From the NCBI RefSeq assembly GCF_001641265.1, contig NW_020167520.1:2046001-2110000 (forward strand): a stretch of DNA of 64,000 nt. Direction: 5' to 3'. The notes beneath the pieces are model-generated. The model had not been told where the DNA came from, did not search any database, and was given only the letters and a program-made list of their open reading frames with translations. The first letter of the stretch is position 1, and each line of letters begins with the position of its first letter. Below are positions 19,630 through 32,100 of this stretch, piece after piece. The translations under genes were made by a program, and so were the position numbers. This stretch comes from Pseudogymnoascus destructans (taxonomy: Eukaryota > Ascomycota > Leotiomycetes > Thelebolales > Thelebolaceae).

Positions 19630-21359
19630 ATGCTTGACGTATTCGACTTCATCGTCGAGAAGGGCGGAAACCCGGAGCAGATCAAAGAGTCGCAGAGGAG
19701 GAGGTATGCGCCAGAAGAGGTTGTGGACGAAGTTATCGTGCTGTATGAAGATCACCGCAAGAGTAAACGCGCCCCACGAATCCACACCTCTCGAAGATCA
19801 TACGCTTATACATTTCAACAGCTCAGTACTCAGCGACCCAAGTGAACACGAAGATCAATGAAATACAAAAGCAGATCGGTGCGAAGAAGAAGGTTCGTTG
19901 TGATAGTTCAGACAACCAGGCGCGGGGCACTTTGGAGGCGCAACTGACCACCGATTTTTATTAGGCCAAGGAAGATGCATCTGAGCTCATGGCCCAGAAG
20001 CTTGAGCTAGAGAAAGAAAAGAAGGCAAAGATCGAACTTGCCGGTGAGAAGGACGTTGCACTGAAGAAGAAGATTGCCACCATTGGGAACATCGTCCACG
20101 AGTCTGTGCCTGTTCACAACAACGAGGTAGGGCTTTCAGATACTTTATTTGGTGTAGAGTATCTAACCGGACAACAGGACAACAACGTCGAGCTGCGAGC
20201 GTGGGCGCCCGAGGGATTCTCTGTCGAGAAACGCGACGTCCTGTCCCATCACGAAGTCCTGACACGCCTGGATGGATATGACCCAGAAAGAGGTGTCAAG
20301 GTCGTTGGCCACCGTGGCTACTTTCTGAGAAACTGGGGTGTATTTTTGAACCAAGCCATGATTAACTATGGTCTTCAGTTTTTGTCGGAGAGAGGATATA
20401 CCGCATTACAGGCACCTCAGTTTATGCTGAAGGAGTATATGGCAAAGACCGCTCAGCTTGAACAGTTCGATGAAGAGCTCTACAAAGTCGTGGATGGCGA
20501 TGCTCAAAATGATAAGTATCTTATCGCGACCTCCGAACAGCCGATATCAGCCTTCCATGCCGATGAGTGGATTATGAACAAGGAGCTTCCTATCAAGTAT
20601 GCTGGTTTCAGCACTTGTTATAGAAGAGAGGCTGGCTCGCACGGTCGTGATGCCTGGGGTATATTCCGTGTTCATCAATTCGAAAAGGTAAGGCAATCCC
20701 CATTCCAAAGAGACTTCTGTGCTAACTTTGTGTTTAAAGGTTGAGCAATTTGTTCTTACCGACCCAGAGAAGTCTTGGGAGGCATTCGAAGATATGATCA
20801 CCGTTTCCGAGGACTTTTATAAGTCGTTGGGCGTGCCATACCGCGTTGCCGCCATCGTTTCTGGTGCCTTGAACAATGCCGCAGCGAAGAAGTACGATCT
20901 GGAAGCCTGGTTTCCCTTCCAAGGCGAGTACAAGGAGCTCGTGTCTTGCTCGAACTGCACGGACTACCAGTCGAGGGCACTTGAGATTAGATTCGGCAAC
21001 AAGCTCCAAACGGATGTCAAGAAGAAGTATGTCCATGCTCTTAACTCTACACTGTGCGCAACCGAGCGCGCGTTGTGCTGTCTGCTAGAAAACTTCCAAA
21101 CCGAAGATGTAAGTTGCCCACGATTCCAATCACCTCCGAGAAAACCACTAAATAGCATCTATAGGGATTCACCGTACCCGAGCCACTCCGAAAGTACCTA
21201 CCTGATGCTCCTGACTTCATTCCATTCACCAAGGAGCTTCCAAAGGATTCCACTTCGCAGAAAGCGAAGGCGAAGGCCGAAAAGTCTGGTAAAGTCGCGA
21301 GCGCTGTTGCTGGTGGGGCGGCAGCTGTTACAGAAACGTTGAAGGACCTAAGCACCTGA
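19630..21359 (+). CDS. SES1: Cytosolic seryl-tRNA synthetase
   Basis: Charges tRNA-Ser with serine (class II synthetase). Six exons: 19630-19762, 19822-19892, 19965-20126, 20178-20687, 20740-21108 and 21165-21359, total 1,440 nt and 479 residues (yeast Ses1 462). The N-terminus MLDVFDFIVEKGGNPEQIKE and the following long coiled coil form the tRNA-binding arm (about residues 30-110). Catalytic domain: VGHRGYFLRNWGVFLNQA, TAQLEQFDEELYKV, motif 2 YAGFSTCYRREAGSHGRDAWG, motif 3 region CSNCTDYQSRALEIRFG and LNSTLCATERALCC. The C-terminus has a short Lys/Ala-rich extension (AKAKAEKSGKVASAVAGG). The frame is clean across all introns. The housekeeping copy, given the eukaryotic-type arm and lack of a transit peptide. 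Confidence 0.95.
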
Positions 21360-21698
21360 AAAGCTTTCTCTTTACGGAATAGAAATATGAAATCAACGGC
21401 AGAAAGATTGCCTGGTTTGTTTTTATACTTCAGAGCTAGATTTATGCTTGACGTACATCAATAGAAAGCTACCATGTTATGAACCTTGACGATTCGTCTC
21501 ATAATCTCAATTGAAATCTTGACTTACGTATGGATTATAATCCCATGACGTTAATGTTACATCTAATCTAACGGCGCTGCCAAATCCATCGCCTCCACTC
21601 CCCCTTGCTCTCCTTCACTCACCTCCACCCCCCATTCCACCCATTACACACAATTTGCATATGCCGTTGGGAGCTGCTATCCAACGACGCAGCTGCTT
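21360..21698. other. Convergent 3' spacer between SerRS and the P5B ATPase
   Basis: Short region between two convergent genes; 3' UTRs only, nothing else seen. Confidence 0.5.
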
Positions 21699-24600
21699 TT
21701 ATATACGGAGCTGCTCTCGAACCAACTTGTAGACTTTGCGCTGTTTCGGAGACTTGATAACTTTACGTATGGTCTGTCCAATCCATCTGGATAAAGCTGG
21801 GAAAATGACTGATTCCCCGGCCCAAGCAAAGCAGAAATATACAGCCCCGAGGGATAGAATAAAGAATCGAAAGTCTAAGTCCATTTCCGTGAGTTGCATG
21901 AACTTCGCCAACCACTTAGAAGGATCGAACAGCATGTATGATGAAAACAGCAACCCTGTCACGATCGTAACGACGAACGGGACTGTATTTGCGTTAGTAA
22001 ATCGTTCCTGCGTATTTACTTGAAGGATAAACTTACGGTTTTGTCCAATAGCCTGCCTGAAAGGTGGTCCAACGCTTAAAATTATACCAGAGAGAATATA
22101 CTGGAAACAGGACACTAGAAAAAGTGTCGTATTCTGGGAATTTTCGATATTGGACTTCTCTTTTTCCAAGTGTGGTGGGATATACCTGCCCGCCGGTCAG
22201 TTATGGGCCGAGGCCTAATATGAAGGGTAACATACCAAGGTTGCCACTGCACAACTATGTACCCAATGGCTTGGATCAAAATGCATATTGATATCTGCCC
22301 AATAAGTGGAACTAATACTTTGCGAGACACAAGGTTGGCTGTAGGACGCCTATTGGAGAGTATCCGGTAAGGCCCGGTCCAACCCACTGATGAGGCGGTT
22401 AGAACTGTTCGCATTGTAAAGGGGTGCAACTTACTGAAAATTGCAATTGGGAGGATTAGAACCAGATCAATGAAAAGAAACTATGGCAATTAGTATTACT
22501 AAACATTCATTGAATTTGAGTAGTATCATACCTGGAAATCCCCCAAGTTAGATGCGGTGGCGTATAGGAAGCTGACGGAAGTGAATTGAATTGCGGAGTA
22601 TAGGCTCATATATTTGAAGCAGCTGAAGCTGGTAACTAAAGCCGCACGTCCCTCTCTATTCATAATATTAGTAGGCAAAAGGGGCAGGTCAGTGGATCTT
22701 ACTGAATAACCTCTGGGACACATGTGATGTCAAAGATTCTGCTTGTGAATGGGGCTGCAACCGAAGCCTCTGCCTCTGACAGGGAGATCCCAACATCAGC
22801 GGCTTTCAGTGCTCCACAGTCATTTGCCCCGTCGCCACAGAATCCGACACAGTAACCGATGCTCTGTAGTTTTTCTACTAGTTCATGTTTTTCGTCAGGG
22901 GACATCCTAGCAAAAACTTGGCCTCCAACAAGCATCTCGAAGTACTGTCAGCAAAAGTATGTGTCTTTGGACATTTCATCACGAACCTTTTGGATGACTC
23001 CCGGAGAAGCAAAATCAATCATCCAGCGAAACACATCGCCGCTGACAGCTAGAGAGAATTTTTTGAGGTTTGATATATCATAAGGCAATGAGGCGTCTCC
23101 TTCAGCGGGAGGTGGAAGCGGCTATAAAAATCAGCGTTTGAAACATGGTTATACTATTGGGGGGGCATACTGTAAGCGTTCGACCATCCAGTTGGTATAT
23201 GGGGTTATCTATGCTCTCCCAGACCAAACGAGAATTTGGATCTTGGAAATGCCCTGTCACATATCATTAGTGGTTGTAAGCTATAAAATGTTCCTTCGGA
23301 TAGCGACTTACCTTCAGCAAAATGAGGGACAAAGCAATGGGCAGTTTTGTCGATTAAAGTGCACTCTCTTGCAACGCTTATAGCGGTTAAAATATTGTCG
23401 CCGGTGCACATAAGCTTCCTTATCTGGGCCTTTTCAAGCACTTCGAGAACACCTTGAGTGCTTGGCTTCAATTTGTTCTCAAATATGATAAGACTAATAA
23501 AATTAAGTTGCGATTCGGCTTCGCTCCTTTTCATCCTTTGTACCTTGACCCAGCTCAATTTAGGTATGTGTCTCCGTGCGCAGGCAATGACTCGGAAACC
23601 TCTATGGGTATAGTATGTCAAAAGCTCGTCGTAATCATTAGGGACTGGTCTGAGTTAGGCAGTTTTCTCCAAATACACATCAGTGAAGCGACCTACAGCT
23701 TTCAGGTCGGCAGATATCCTTCATGCACTCGGGAGCACCCTTGACATAAATATCGACCCCACGAGATCCAAAATTCCTCACAATTACACTTGATCTCCTC
23801 AAGTGAGACGCAAACTCGAACGACTTTAAAATACCAAGCTCAATGGGAGTCGACTGGAACCGCTGTTAGCAAATAATCCTCTAGCGCATGCCAGTATGCA
23901 AGGCATAGAAGGCACTTACATTCTCTGGGCCATCAGGTTCACGAAGGCCATACTCCAGCTCCGTGGGGGGCCTCGCGGTTGAAGGTGAAATGCCTTTACT
24001 TTCATCATCGTCAAGCTCGCCTGAGTTTTGCTGACCTTCTTCAAATGACCATCCAGTGAACTCAAACATCTTCAAATCCAGAGGATCACCGACTAGGCCG
24101 GCCTCAACTGATCTCAGCGAATGACACGTCGACATAGTAAAAAGTGTGGCCTTGTGGGTGTCGTAATCTACCGTAGGATCTCGTTCGTATGAAGCTCCTG
24201 GAACTAACGATGGTGCATCAAGCAATATATCGCTGAATCTATTTGCAGGGCCCTCCACAACACGCACCCCTAGAACGTCTAGTCCTTCCTCCGTAAGTGT
24301 GCCTGTCTTGTCAAAGCACATAAGATCAATCTTGCCCCCCACATTGACTCGTTGCGGGCTAATGCAGAAAATCTGCTTCTTTCTGAGGCGCGATAAAGCA
24401 AAGTTTGTTCCTATAGTTAGTGTTGCGGGTAAGGCAGGGGGTACAACAATAGTAATAAGGTCCAATGCGCGAACAATTATCAAATGCCAAGCAAGTCCCA
24501 GTCGCACAAAGTTGACGAAGGAGGCGGTGAAACCAAGTAGAGCAATTCCACCCATGACCGAGATATATCGAAATGAGTCCTGGTAAAATTTGAAGCCTGA

Positions 24601-26533
24601 TGGTTTCGGGAAAAGCATAGACCGAACCAGCGCTCCTTTGGTCGTATTGAATCCAATGCGAACGGCCATTGCAAGGCCCACTGCTTCATCATCTTTGTCA
24701 TCCTGAGGTCGGCGAGCACGAATGATTTTGGTGCCACAAAATAGGAAGTGTTTGCTCACTTCAGGCGCGACCGATGTTGCTGCTAAATTCATGTATTGGA
24801 GCGACTCGTCCGTGGCCGGCGTTTTCGAAACTGGCACTGACTCGCCTAACACTGTTAGTAAGATGGGAGAAATCTCGGTATACATAACTCACCAGTCAGC
24901 ATACTCTCATTTACAATACAGTCGCCAGATATTAAGAGGCCGTCGCATGGAAATTGTGATAGTACTGGATCTGTTACTTCGTAAACATCTCCAGGGACCA
25001 ATTCGCTTGACGAAATATAGCGCCCTTAGCCAATATCAGCATCATCCAGTGAGTATGGTAGGGGAACTTACAGAAGCCATTACGGAGAACCCGTATATCA
25101 CACTCGAATCTCGAGATCTCTCGTAACCGTTTCATGGTCTTCAAGTGTTAGTTAGTAGCTGTGCTTGGATTTCGACAAGAAAACGTACCGAACGGGTTTC
25201 AACAACAGTGGTTGTGATACTCGCAACCGAGATGACAAATATGCACATGGCGTAATAGTAGTACTCATCAAGAGACCACAAAATGATACTAGCTATCTGA
25301 AAGACATAAAATGGGTGAAAAGCCTGGCAAGTTAGCTGCAGAAAAGGGTGTTATCTCGGAAGGGACCAACCTCGTCCATAAGTAGCTGGGGAATAGTCTT
25401 CTCCTTGATGTCGATAAGGTTCCTTCCAAATACTGCTTCACGGGTATCTTTTTCTTCGCCATCAATCCCAACCCGGATAGACTTGACATCGACCCAGGAG
25501 GGATCCTTCCAGCTATCAATTGATATAAATCTTCCTTTGAAAGGATGGAAGCAGAATCTCATATAACGATAATCAAGAAGCCTCAATTTTGGCAAAATGG
25601 GATCATCATCTTCGTATGATGTTTGACGATGCTTTTCCGCACCAAAGACGGTTGAAAGTGGCTTCTCATAGTCGATGATATTTAAATCTTGGATAACAAA
25701 TTCGCCCCATTGATTCTGTAGCAATCATTAGCCCATGCAAATTGACGACGTTGCGGTGATCATACCTCAACAACCACCCAGGAGCAATCGCGTAATGGGG
25801 TCGGCGATCCAGTCAACCAAACCTGCCATTTGGGAATCCAGCGGAATAAAAGGTAGGCCAGACCGAATGTTATTACGCATATAATGCCATAGACAATATA
25901 GCCCACCTGACTCGTCCTAAAGCCGGCCACAACAATCGTTAAGTCCTCATTGACGATATATATCCTTTGGCTCACCTTACCTCGACCGTGCGGATGGCTC
26001 TCAGATATTCCACTGTCGCTCTGAAGTAAACGGTCATGTACAGAACCCCGGGAATAATTTGACGACATGCGTCTCATTGACAACTCCCCGGCTTCCAATC
26101 CTGCGGAATCCTCCTCGTAGAGATCCCCCTCGTAGCCATCTTCATGGTAGATGTCTTCTTCATCTTCCAACGCCTCCTCGTCTCCAGCCGCAGTAGCATG
26201 CCACTGGGCATCATCTGCAGGCTGCAAGTACGTAAAGCCAGCGGTGGAATCTGCTCTTGCTCTGTGATGGGCAAATGATGTGACGCTTGTGGGCACGCTC
26301 TCGGACATGGGGCCCGAAAAGATCTAGATATATGTAAGTATTTGCAGCCTTTATAGAAAGCCGGTAAAACTACAGACCTCATCATGTGCCATTTCTACAT
26401 CGCCCATGAAGCTCGAGGAGCTTAAATTTGAATTACGTCTGCGAATGGAGCGATAGCTCTCATTTGAAGGGCGGGGAGCCTGGGAGCTCCTGCGCCCTGA
26501 ACGCGCAACTGACACAGGATCGGTGGAATCCAT
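21699..26533 (-). CDS. P5B-type ATPase (Ypk9/ATP13A2-like vacuolar transporter)
   Basis: Vacuolar/lysosomal P-type ATPase; animal ATP13A2 exports polyamines and yeast Ypk9 protects against metal and polyamine stress. Starts at ATG 26533 (MDSTDPVSVARSG) and is split by about 16 short introns; the pieces join into a full-length protein. N-terminal Ser-rich and acidic region (EDIYHEDGYEGDLYEED), first P5B membrane segments (YIVYGIICVITFGLAYLLF), actuator motif LTGESVPVSK (split by an intron at 24844-24890), phosphorylation site FDKTGTLTEEGLDVLG near 24300, PPALPATLTIG of the P5 M4 segment, nucleotide-domain KGAPECM, hinge GDGANDCGALKAADVGISLSEAEASVAAPF, and C-terminal membrane helices ending near 21699. 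The PPALP signature is that of P5B rather than P5A (Spf1). All catalytic residues present. Convergent with SerRS; divergent from NAP1. Confidence 0.92.
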
Positions 26534-26976
26534 TGTGATGTCAGATGCCGCGGGGAGTTGAAATTTATGCCAATGAGGCCTCCAGAGCTATTATATCATT
26601 TTGCAGAACGTAGAAAGATATCATATTACTTTGAAAACAACTTTGTTACTCCACTTTGTCCCTTCTGTACGCGTTCTAGGCTCTAACCGAGAAGAGAGAT
26701 CCAGCCAGGTTTATCTTGTTTGTGGCGATTAGCGATAACGAAGATTGTACCCCAAAAATCACATGATTCGCCTTTGACCCCACGCCTAGATCTTAGACCA
26801 TTTTTTCAACCCAACGTGAAATTCGGCTCGACTCTGAATTCAACCACATCAAACTTCACCGTTCCCAACGACATCTCACCACCCCCAACCCCACCTTCTT
26901 TGTACTATCCAAGAAGAACCACACCTTGGACAATACAACACCATACTCGTCGTCCTCAAGTATAACAGTATTGAAG
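26534..26976. promoter_or_regulatory. Divergent promoter region, P5B ATPase and NAP1
   Basis: About 440 bp between divergent start codons. It contains pyrimidine-rich stretches before the NAP1 ATG; no specific site identified. Confidence 0.5.
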
Positions 26977-28415
26977 ATGTCTGAACCCATTCGCAACAAG
27001 AGAATGGACGGCGTCCCCACCGCCCCGTATGTTATCGGCGCTTTGTTGCAAACGACGTGTTGCGGCGGTAACTGACGATGTTTTTTTTTAGGACGCCACA
27101 AAACACGCCCGCGAACAACGCTCCTATTTCATCCCATGCTCAGCAGCCAGGTGTCTCAAGCATTAAAGAAGGTATATACATGTTCATACCATTGATATTG
27201 TGAGTATTACTCTAACACTCAGCACCAGAGGAATTTGACAGAGCCGCTGCCGCCTCAATCTTCGCACAAAACCCAAAGCTTGTCCAGATGATTCAAGGAA
27301 AGCTCAGCTCGCTGGTTGGCCAGTCATCAGGATACGTCGAGTCACTGCCAACACCTGTACGCCGCCGTGTCGCTGGTTTGAAGGGTGTCCAGAGGGACCA
27401 CTCAAAGTTGGAGGCCGAATTTCAAGAGGAGGTCCTACAACTGGAGAAGAAGTACTTCGAGAAATTCACCCCGCTCTACCAGAAGCGCGCCGCGATCGTG
27501 AATGGTACCGCCGAGCCCACCGAAGATGAGATCAAGGCTGGCGAGGAGGGCGAGGGAGAGGAAGAGAAAGACAAGTCAGAAGCTGCCGTCAAGCCAGAAG
27601 AGACTACGGATGCTATCACTGGTATTCCAGAGTTCTGGCTCTCTGCCATGAAGAACCAGATTTCTCTTGCAGAGATGATCACTGACAGAGATGAGGCCGC
27701 CCTCAAGCACCTCACTGACGTGAGAATGGAATACCTCGACAAGCCTGGGTTCCGTCTGATTTTCGAATTCGCCGAGAACGACTTCTTCACCAACACGACC
27801 ATTACGAAGACATATTTCTACCAGAATGATAGCGGCTATGGCGGTGACTTCATCTACGATCACGCTGAAGGCGACAAGATTGACTGGAAGGCCGGCAAGG
27901 ACTTGACTGTTCGCATCGAGAGCAAGAAACAGCGCAACAAGAGTAAGCTTGTATTGAATTTGCATTATAGGTGCGAAACTAACCCTTCCCTAGACACCAA
28001 GCAGACCCGCGTTGTCAAGAAGACCGTGCCTACGGAGTCATTTTTCAACTTCTTCTCTCCTCCAAAGGCACCGACGGATGAGGACGATGATGATTCTGCA
28101 TCCGACATCGAGGAGCGCCTCGAGTTGGACTATCAGCTCGGAGAAGACATTAAGGAGAAGCTCATCCCGCGTGCCGTAGACTGGTTCACCGGAGAGGCTC
28201 TCCAGTTTGAGGAGATGGATGATGATTTGGAAGAACATGATTTCGAAGATGACGATGATGAAGAAGATGACGACCTTAGCGAAGACCACGATGACGAGGA
28301 TGAGTCTGAAGAAGATGTATGTTTTGCTCCCGCCCATTTATCAGCCGACATCTAACAAAACAAGGATGACAATGCCAAGCCAAAGCAGGAGGCTGCCGAG
28401 TGCAAACAAAGCTAA
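26977..28415 (+). CDS. NAP1: Nucleosome assembly protein NAP1
   Basis: Histone H2A-H2B chaperone. Exons 26977-27026, 27092-27171, 27223-27942, 27994-28316 and 28365-28415 (1,224 nt, 407 residues). Dimerisation helix region around KKYFEKFTPLYQKRAAIVNG, NAP fold with GIPEFWLSAMKN, GFRLIFEFAENDFFTN and TVPTESFFNFFSPP, then a long acidic tail (DDDDEEDDDLSEDHDDEDE). Intron 3 (27943-27993, 51 nt) is a multiple of three with no stop, so a naive frame reads straight through it; splicing restores RNKNTKQTRVVKK, which matches the family. The protein ends in CKQS, a CaaX-type farnesylation box like the CKQQ of animal and plant NAP1. Complete. Confidence 0.95.
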
Positions 28416-29343
28416 ATCGACTGATATCTCACCTGGTTGGAATACTACAAAACAGCGATGGCACACCCCCGCCACCTAGTTACCGCCCAGAGCAGAACAG
28501 AATCAGCGTCAGAGCCCCAGTCCATCATAATGGACGTTCCGCATGAGGCCTTGCAGTAATTATGGATTGAGAATTTGCATAGGTGTTTGTTTTACTGGAG
28601 ATTTAGTTTTGGTTTCGTTACCGCTAGATTTTAATACGCTACCAAACTCTAGCAACTTTATTAACGAAACCTCAAAATACTTTGTTTATTCAAAGATACA
28701 TCTGTTGCAAACTAGTCCAGCTGCTACCCAAGTCATAGAAAAGTTTGTAGCTAGCGATCGATCCGATAAAAGTAAATACTTGCCTTTGACGTACATGCTT
28801 TTTGCCAAGGACACATTATTTGAATATTGTCACGTAACATATGAGAAAACTTATTACTGGGAGGTTTGACTTTTTATAATAGTGTAAATGCGACGAAAGC
28901 GCTAAAGCAGGTGGTTGAATAATACTGTGTGTGGCAAGATCTCACGAAGTCGAAAAGAAGGAAGCGTTCTGCTTTCCCCATAACCCCGCCATACCCCTCC
29001 CCTCCACACCACAGCTTTTGTTGGCCTCTGTAATCGCAATGCGACTGTTTGGAATTTTATAGCCGGAACAAAAGAATATAACTAAACAGTGGCAATTGCA
29101 TTAATTTTTAGCCATTTTCTTCCCATCAAAACTATGCGCGCACAAACTAGCCCAATTTACCCGTGAAAGGCTTTGTAGACCAGGGGCGGGGCTGGGCGAG
29201 GGGTTTCCTGGGCCTATGACGTGGCTGCGATTGCGGAACGACTGGTCGTAAAAGTATTTGGGTGGAGAGTCACAACCACAACCCGCCTGTCCCTTCTTTC
29301 TTTTCTGTATATTTCACCTAAGCTTTCAAATATACCATTCACC
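28416..29343. other. Intergenic between NAP1 and Ser3
   Basis: About 930 bp. A 108-codon frame at 28543-28869 is AT-rich, starts in the probable NAP1 3' UTR and matches nothing; not called. The stretch before 29344 is pyrimidine-rich and should be the Ser3 promoter. Confidence 0.5.
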
Positions 29344-31130
29344 ATGGCGACTCCTGCTCTGAACATTGTGGCCCCTTCGGACAAACTCAACATGTCAATC
29401 ACTGCCAGCCACAGCGTCTCTACGTCGCCATCTGCGACATTCCATTCGCCGTCATCGAGCTTTGGTGGCCCACAGGCGACACGGGCAGCGGCCAGCGCAG
29501 CAAAGCCATTGAAGCCATTCGATACTCAGGATGTCAAGATTTTACTCCTGGAAAATGTGAACGAAACTGGAATTGCCATTCTGGAGAGTCAAGGGTACCA
29601 AGTCGAGGCCATTAAGACTTCGTTGCCCGAGGACCAACTGATCGAGAAGATTCGGCGAGTAACCACGGCCCCAGATGGCTACTGCACCTTGCTAACTCAT
29701 CTGCGATGATAGCAACGTCCATGTTATCGGTATTAGATCAAAAACAAAACTCACGGAGGCGGTTCTTCGGGAAGCCAAGAACTTGATTGTCATCGGCTGC
29801 TTCTGCATCGGAACAAACCAGGTCGATCTCGAATATGCCGCAAGACACGGTATTGCAGTGTTCAACTCCCCTTTCGCAAACTCGCGAAGTGTTGCGGAAC
29901 TTGTTATTGGAGAAATTATCTCCTTGGCCCGCCAACTGGGAGACCGCTCGAACGAGCTGCACAACGGCACCTGGAACAAAGTGAGCAACAAATGCTGGGA
30001 AATTCGTGGCAAGACTCTGGGTATGGGCATAAATTCTTGAGTTTCCAGACACATCTAACCCTCCACAGGTATAATTGGCTACGGTCACATTGGATCCCAG
30101 TTGTCGGTTCTGGCAGAGGCCATGGGCATGTCTGTCATCTATTATGATGTCCTCAGCTTGATGGGGATGGGCACAGCAAAGCAGGTCCCTACCCTGAATG
30201 CACTGTTGGAGCAGGCCGATTTTGTCACTTGTCACGTACCTGAGCTGCCAGAGACCACAAATCTTATCAGCGTCAGACAGTTCGAGAAGATGAAGACTGG
30301 GAGCTATTTGATCAATGCCAGCCGTGGCTCTGTTATTGATATCCCTGCTCTCATCAACGCAATGCGCAACGGAAAGGTTGCTGGTGCCGCTTTGGACGTG
30401 TACCCCACTGAGCCAGCTGCGAATGGCGACTACTTTATAAACAATTTGAACTCTTGGACCGAGGACTTAAGATCCCTAAAGAACATCATTCTTACCCCGC
30501 ACATCGGAGGAAGCACTGAAGAAGCTCAGCGCGCAATTGGAGTTGAAGGTCGGTAACACAAATCCAGAGCTCGTTGTATTGGTTGACTAATATAATGCAG
30601 TCGCCGACGCCCTTGTCAGATACGTAAACCAGGGTGTGACGTTGGGTGCCGTGAACGTGCCCGAAGTCAACCTTCGTTCATTGACCTTGGACGAGCCAAA
30701 CCATGCAAGAGTAAGATACCAATGGCAATTACATTGACGCAAGTTGCTGACGAAATAGGTCATCTATATCCATCACAACGTCCCCGGTGTGCTGAGGAAA
30801 GGTAAGCCCCCCCAAGGAATCAACTTAAGAGTAACACGCTGACATTTCCTTAGTCAATGCGATCTTGGGAGACCACAACGTTGACAAGCAAATATCCGAT
30901 AATAAGGGCGATGTAAGCGCTATCCTGTACTATTTTGCGGACAACCACTGATCTGAATGCGAATAGGTTGCCTACCTAATGGCCGATATCAGCAATGTCA
31001 ACCTAAATGATATCAAGGAGATTTCTGATGCGTTAGAAAGCCTGCAGTGTAAGTTACTTTGTATCATGAGTTAGACTTGTTTCATGGACTAACCTTACCA
31101 GCTCGCATCCTGACCCGTATTCTGTATTAA
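29344..31130 (+). CDS. SER3: D-3-phosphoglycerate dehydrogenase (serine biosynthesis)
   Basis: Catalyses the first step of serine synthesis, oxidising 3-phosphoglycerate with NAD+. Eight exons: 29344-29654, 29713-30020, 30069-30548, 30601-30710, 30759-30801, 30854-30912, 30967-31048 and 31102-31130, total 1,422 nt and 473 residues (yeast Ser3 469). N-terminal Ser/Thr-rich extension, substrate-binding IGIRSKTKLTEAVLREAKN, IGCFCIGTNQVDLEYA, the NAD-binding Rossmann loop IIGYGHIGSQ, catalytic segments INASRGSVIDI and ALDVYPTEP with LTPHIGGSTEEAQ, then a C-terminal ACT domain (VIYIHHNVPGVLRKVN .. SDNKGDVAYLMADIS) ending ILTRILY. The exon total is a multiple of three only if intron 1 uses a GC donor (separate entry). 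Intact. Confidence 0.95.
29655..29712 (+). other. GC-AG intron in the Ser3 gene
   Basis: 58-nt intron with donor GCGAGT and acceptor GATAG. It joins CG to C (Arg) and gives IEKIR-NVHVIGIRSK, matching the family IEKIRDVHVIGIRSK. The neighbouring GT (after CGGCGA at 29659) gives phase 0 and breaks the conserved frame. Confidence 0.82.
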
Positions 31131-32100
31131 ATCATAGATGCTATCGGGCGGCACAAATATTTGGATTATTTTGCAAGGTTGGCGCGAGGTGCGAGAGGGG
31201 ATGGAATTCAACACTTATAGATGAAAATTGTACCGAAATTGGATCTGAAGATACGCTTTTGTTAAATGGTATCAATCAACTATATCAAACTTTATTGCCA
31301 TCTCATAAAGTCCTGATCGTGCTCTGCAATGGTACATATGGTGAACGTGGATGATGTACTCAAGACGAAGACTCGCAAGAAGGGTAGCCATCCTTGAAGT
31401 TGAGTTGATAGCGCAGTATTACTAAGCTTGTGCATAGCAGGCCGAACTGTCATTTCAATAAAAATCTAGGCAATACAATTGTCAACGATTCACTCAATGG
31501 CTTAGACTTGATCACGCAATATCAGACTTTGCATATCTCATGAGCGGGCTTGCGATTTCTATTGAACAAGCTATATAAAAAAGCTCCTCCGCCTCAATTT
31601 CGCACAAAAGCCATGTTTCTTCGAACAGAAACTGTCTATGACTGGTAGCTTAGCACATCCGTGAAAGTATAATATCTGTTCCGTAACGCTGCACCGGGAA
31701 CAAGTAGGTAGGCCAGAAAGCCGGGGTATCTCGACATGTGAAATTGCGACCATGCCCCACGAAAATGCAAAAAGCCGAATGTGCGACCGAACGCCCCAGT
31801 AATAACGAGAGTTGTACATGCGTAACGTGAATGTGACGTAAAAGCGAAAAGTAGAAAAACTGAAAAGGTCTACGGTGCGTTCGAGTTTGCGCGAGGAGTT
31901 CGTCGCTGTTTGGGGCCTCGAAGATGAGCTTCTTGGATATCCCTTTCAGCCCAGTCGGGTAATTTTTTGGGAACTTGAGACGCTGAGCCTGAAGAGGTAC
32001 GTTGGTTTCTTATGGATCTTCGAGAAGCGTTGATGAGTGCCAGGTATTCTCTATCAGAGGCAGCATGGGATATGCCGTCAGATTTTGACCGCCTGGGCTT
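31131..32100. other. Convergent 3' spacer between Ser3 and the SNF2 ATPase
   Basis: About 970 bp, AT-rich in its first half; small frames only. Nothing recognised beyond 3' UTR sequence. Confidence 0.5.

Noticed and set aside
27943..27993. Reading NAP1 straight through intron 3 as coding
   Set aside because: GTAAGC..CTAG borders and the family sequence NKNTKQTR show it is an intron although it lacks a stop.
28543..28869. 108-codon plus-strand frame after NAP1
   Set aside because: Within the expected 3' UTR, AT-rich, no recognisable features.
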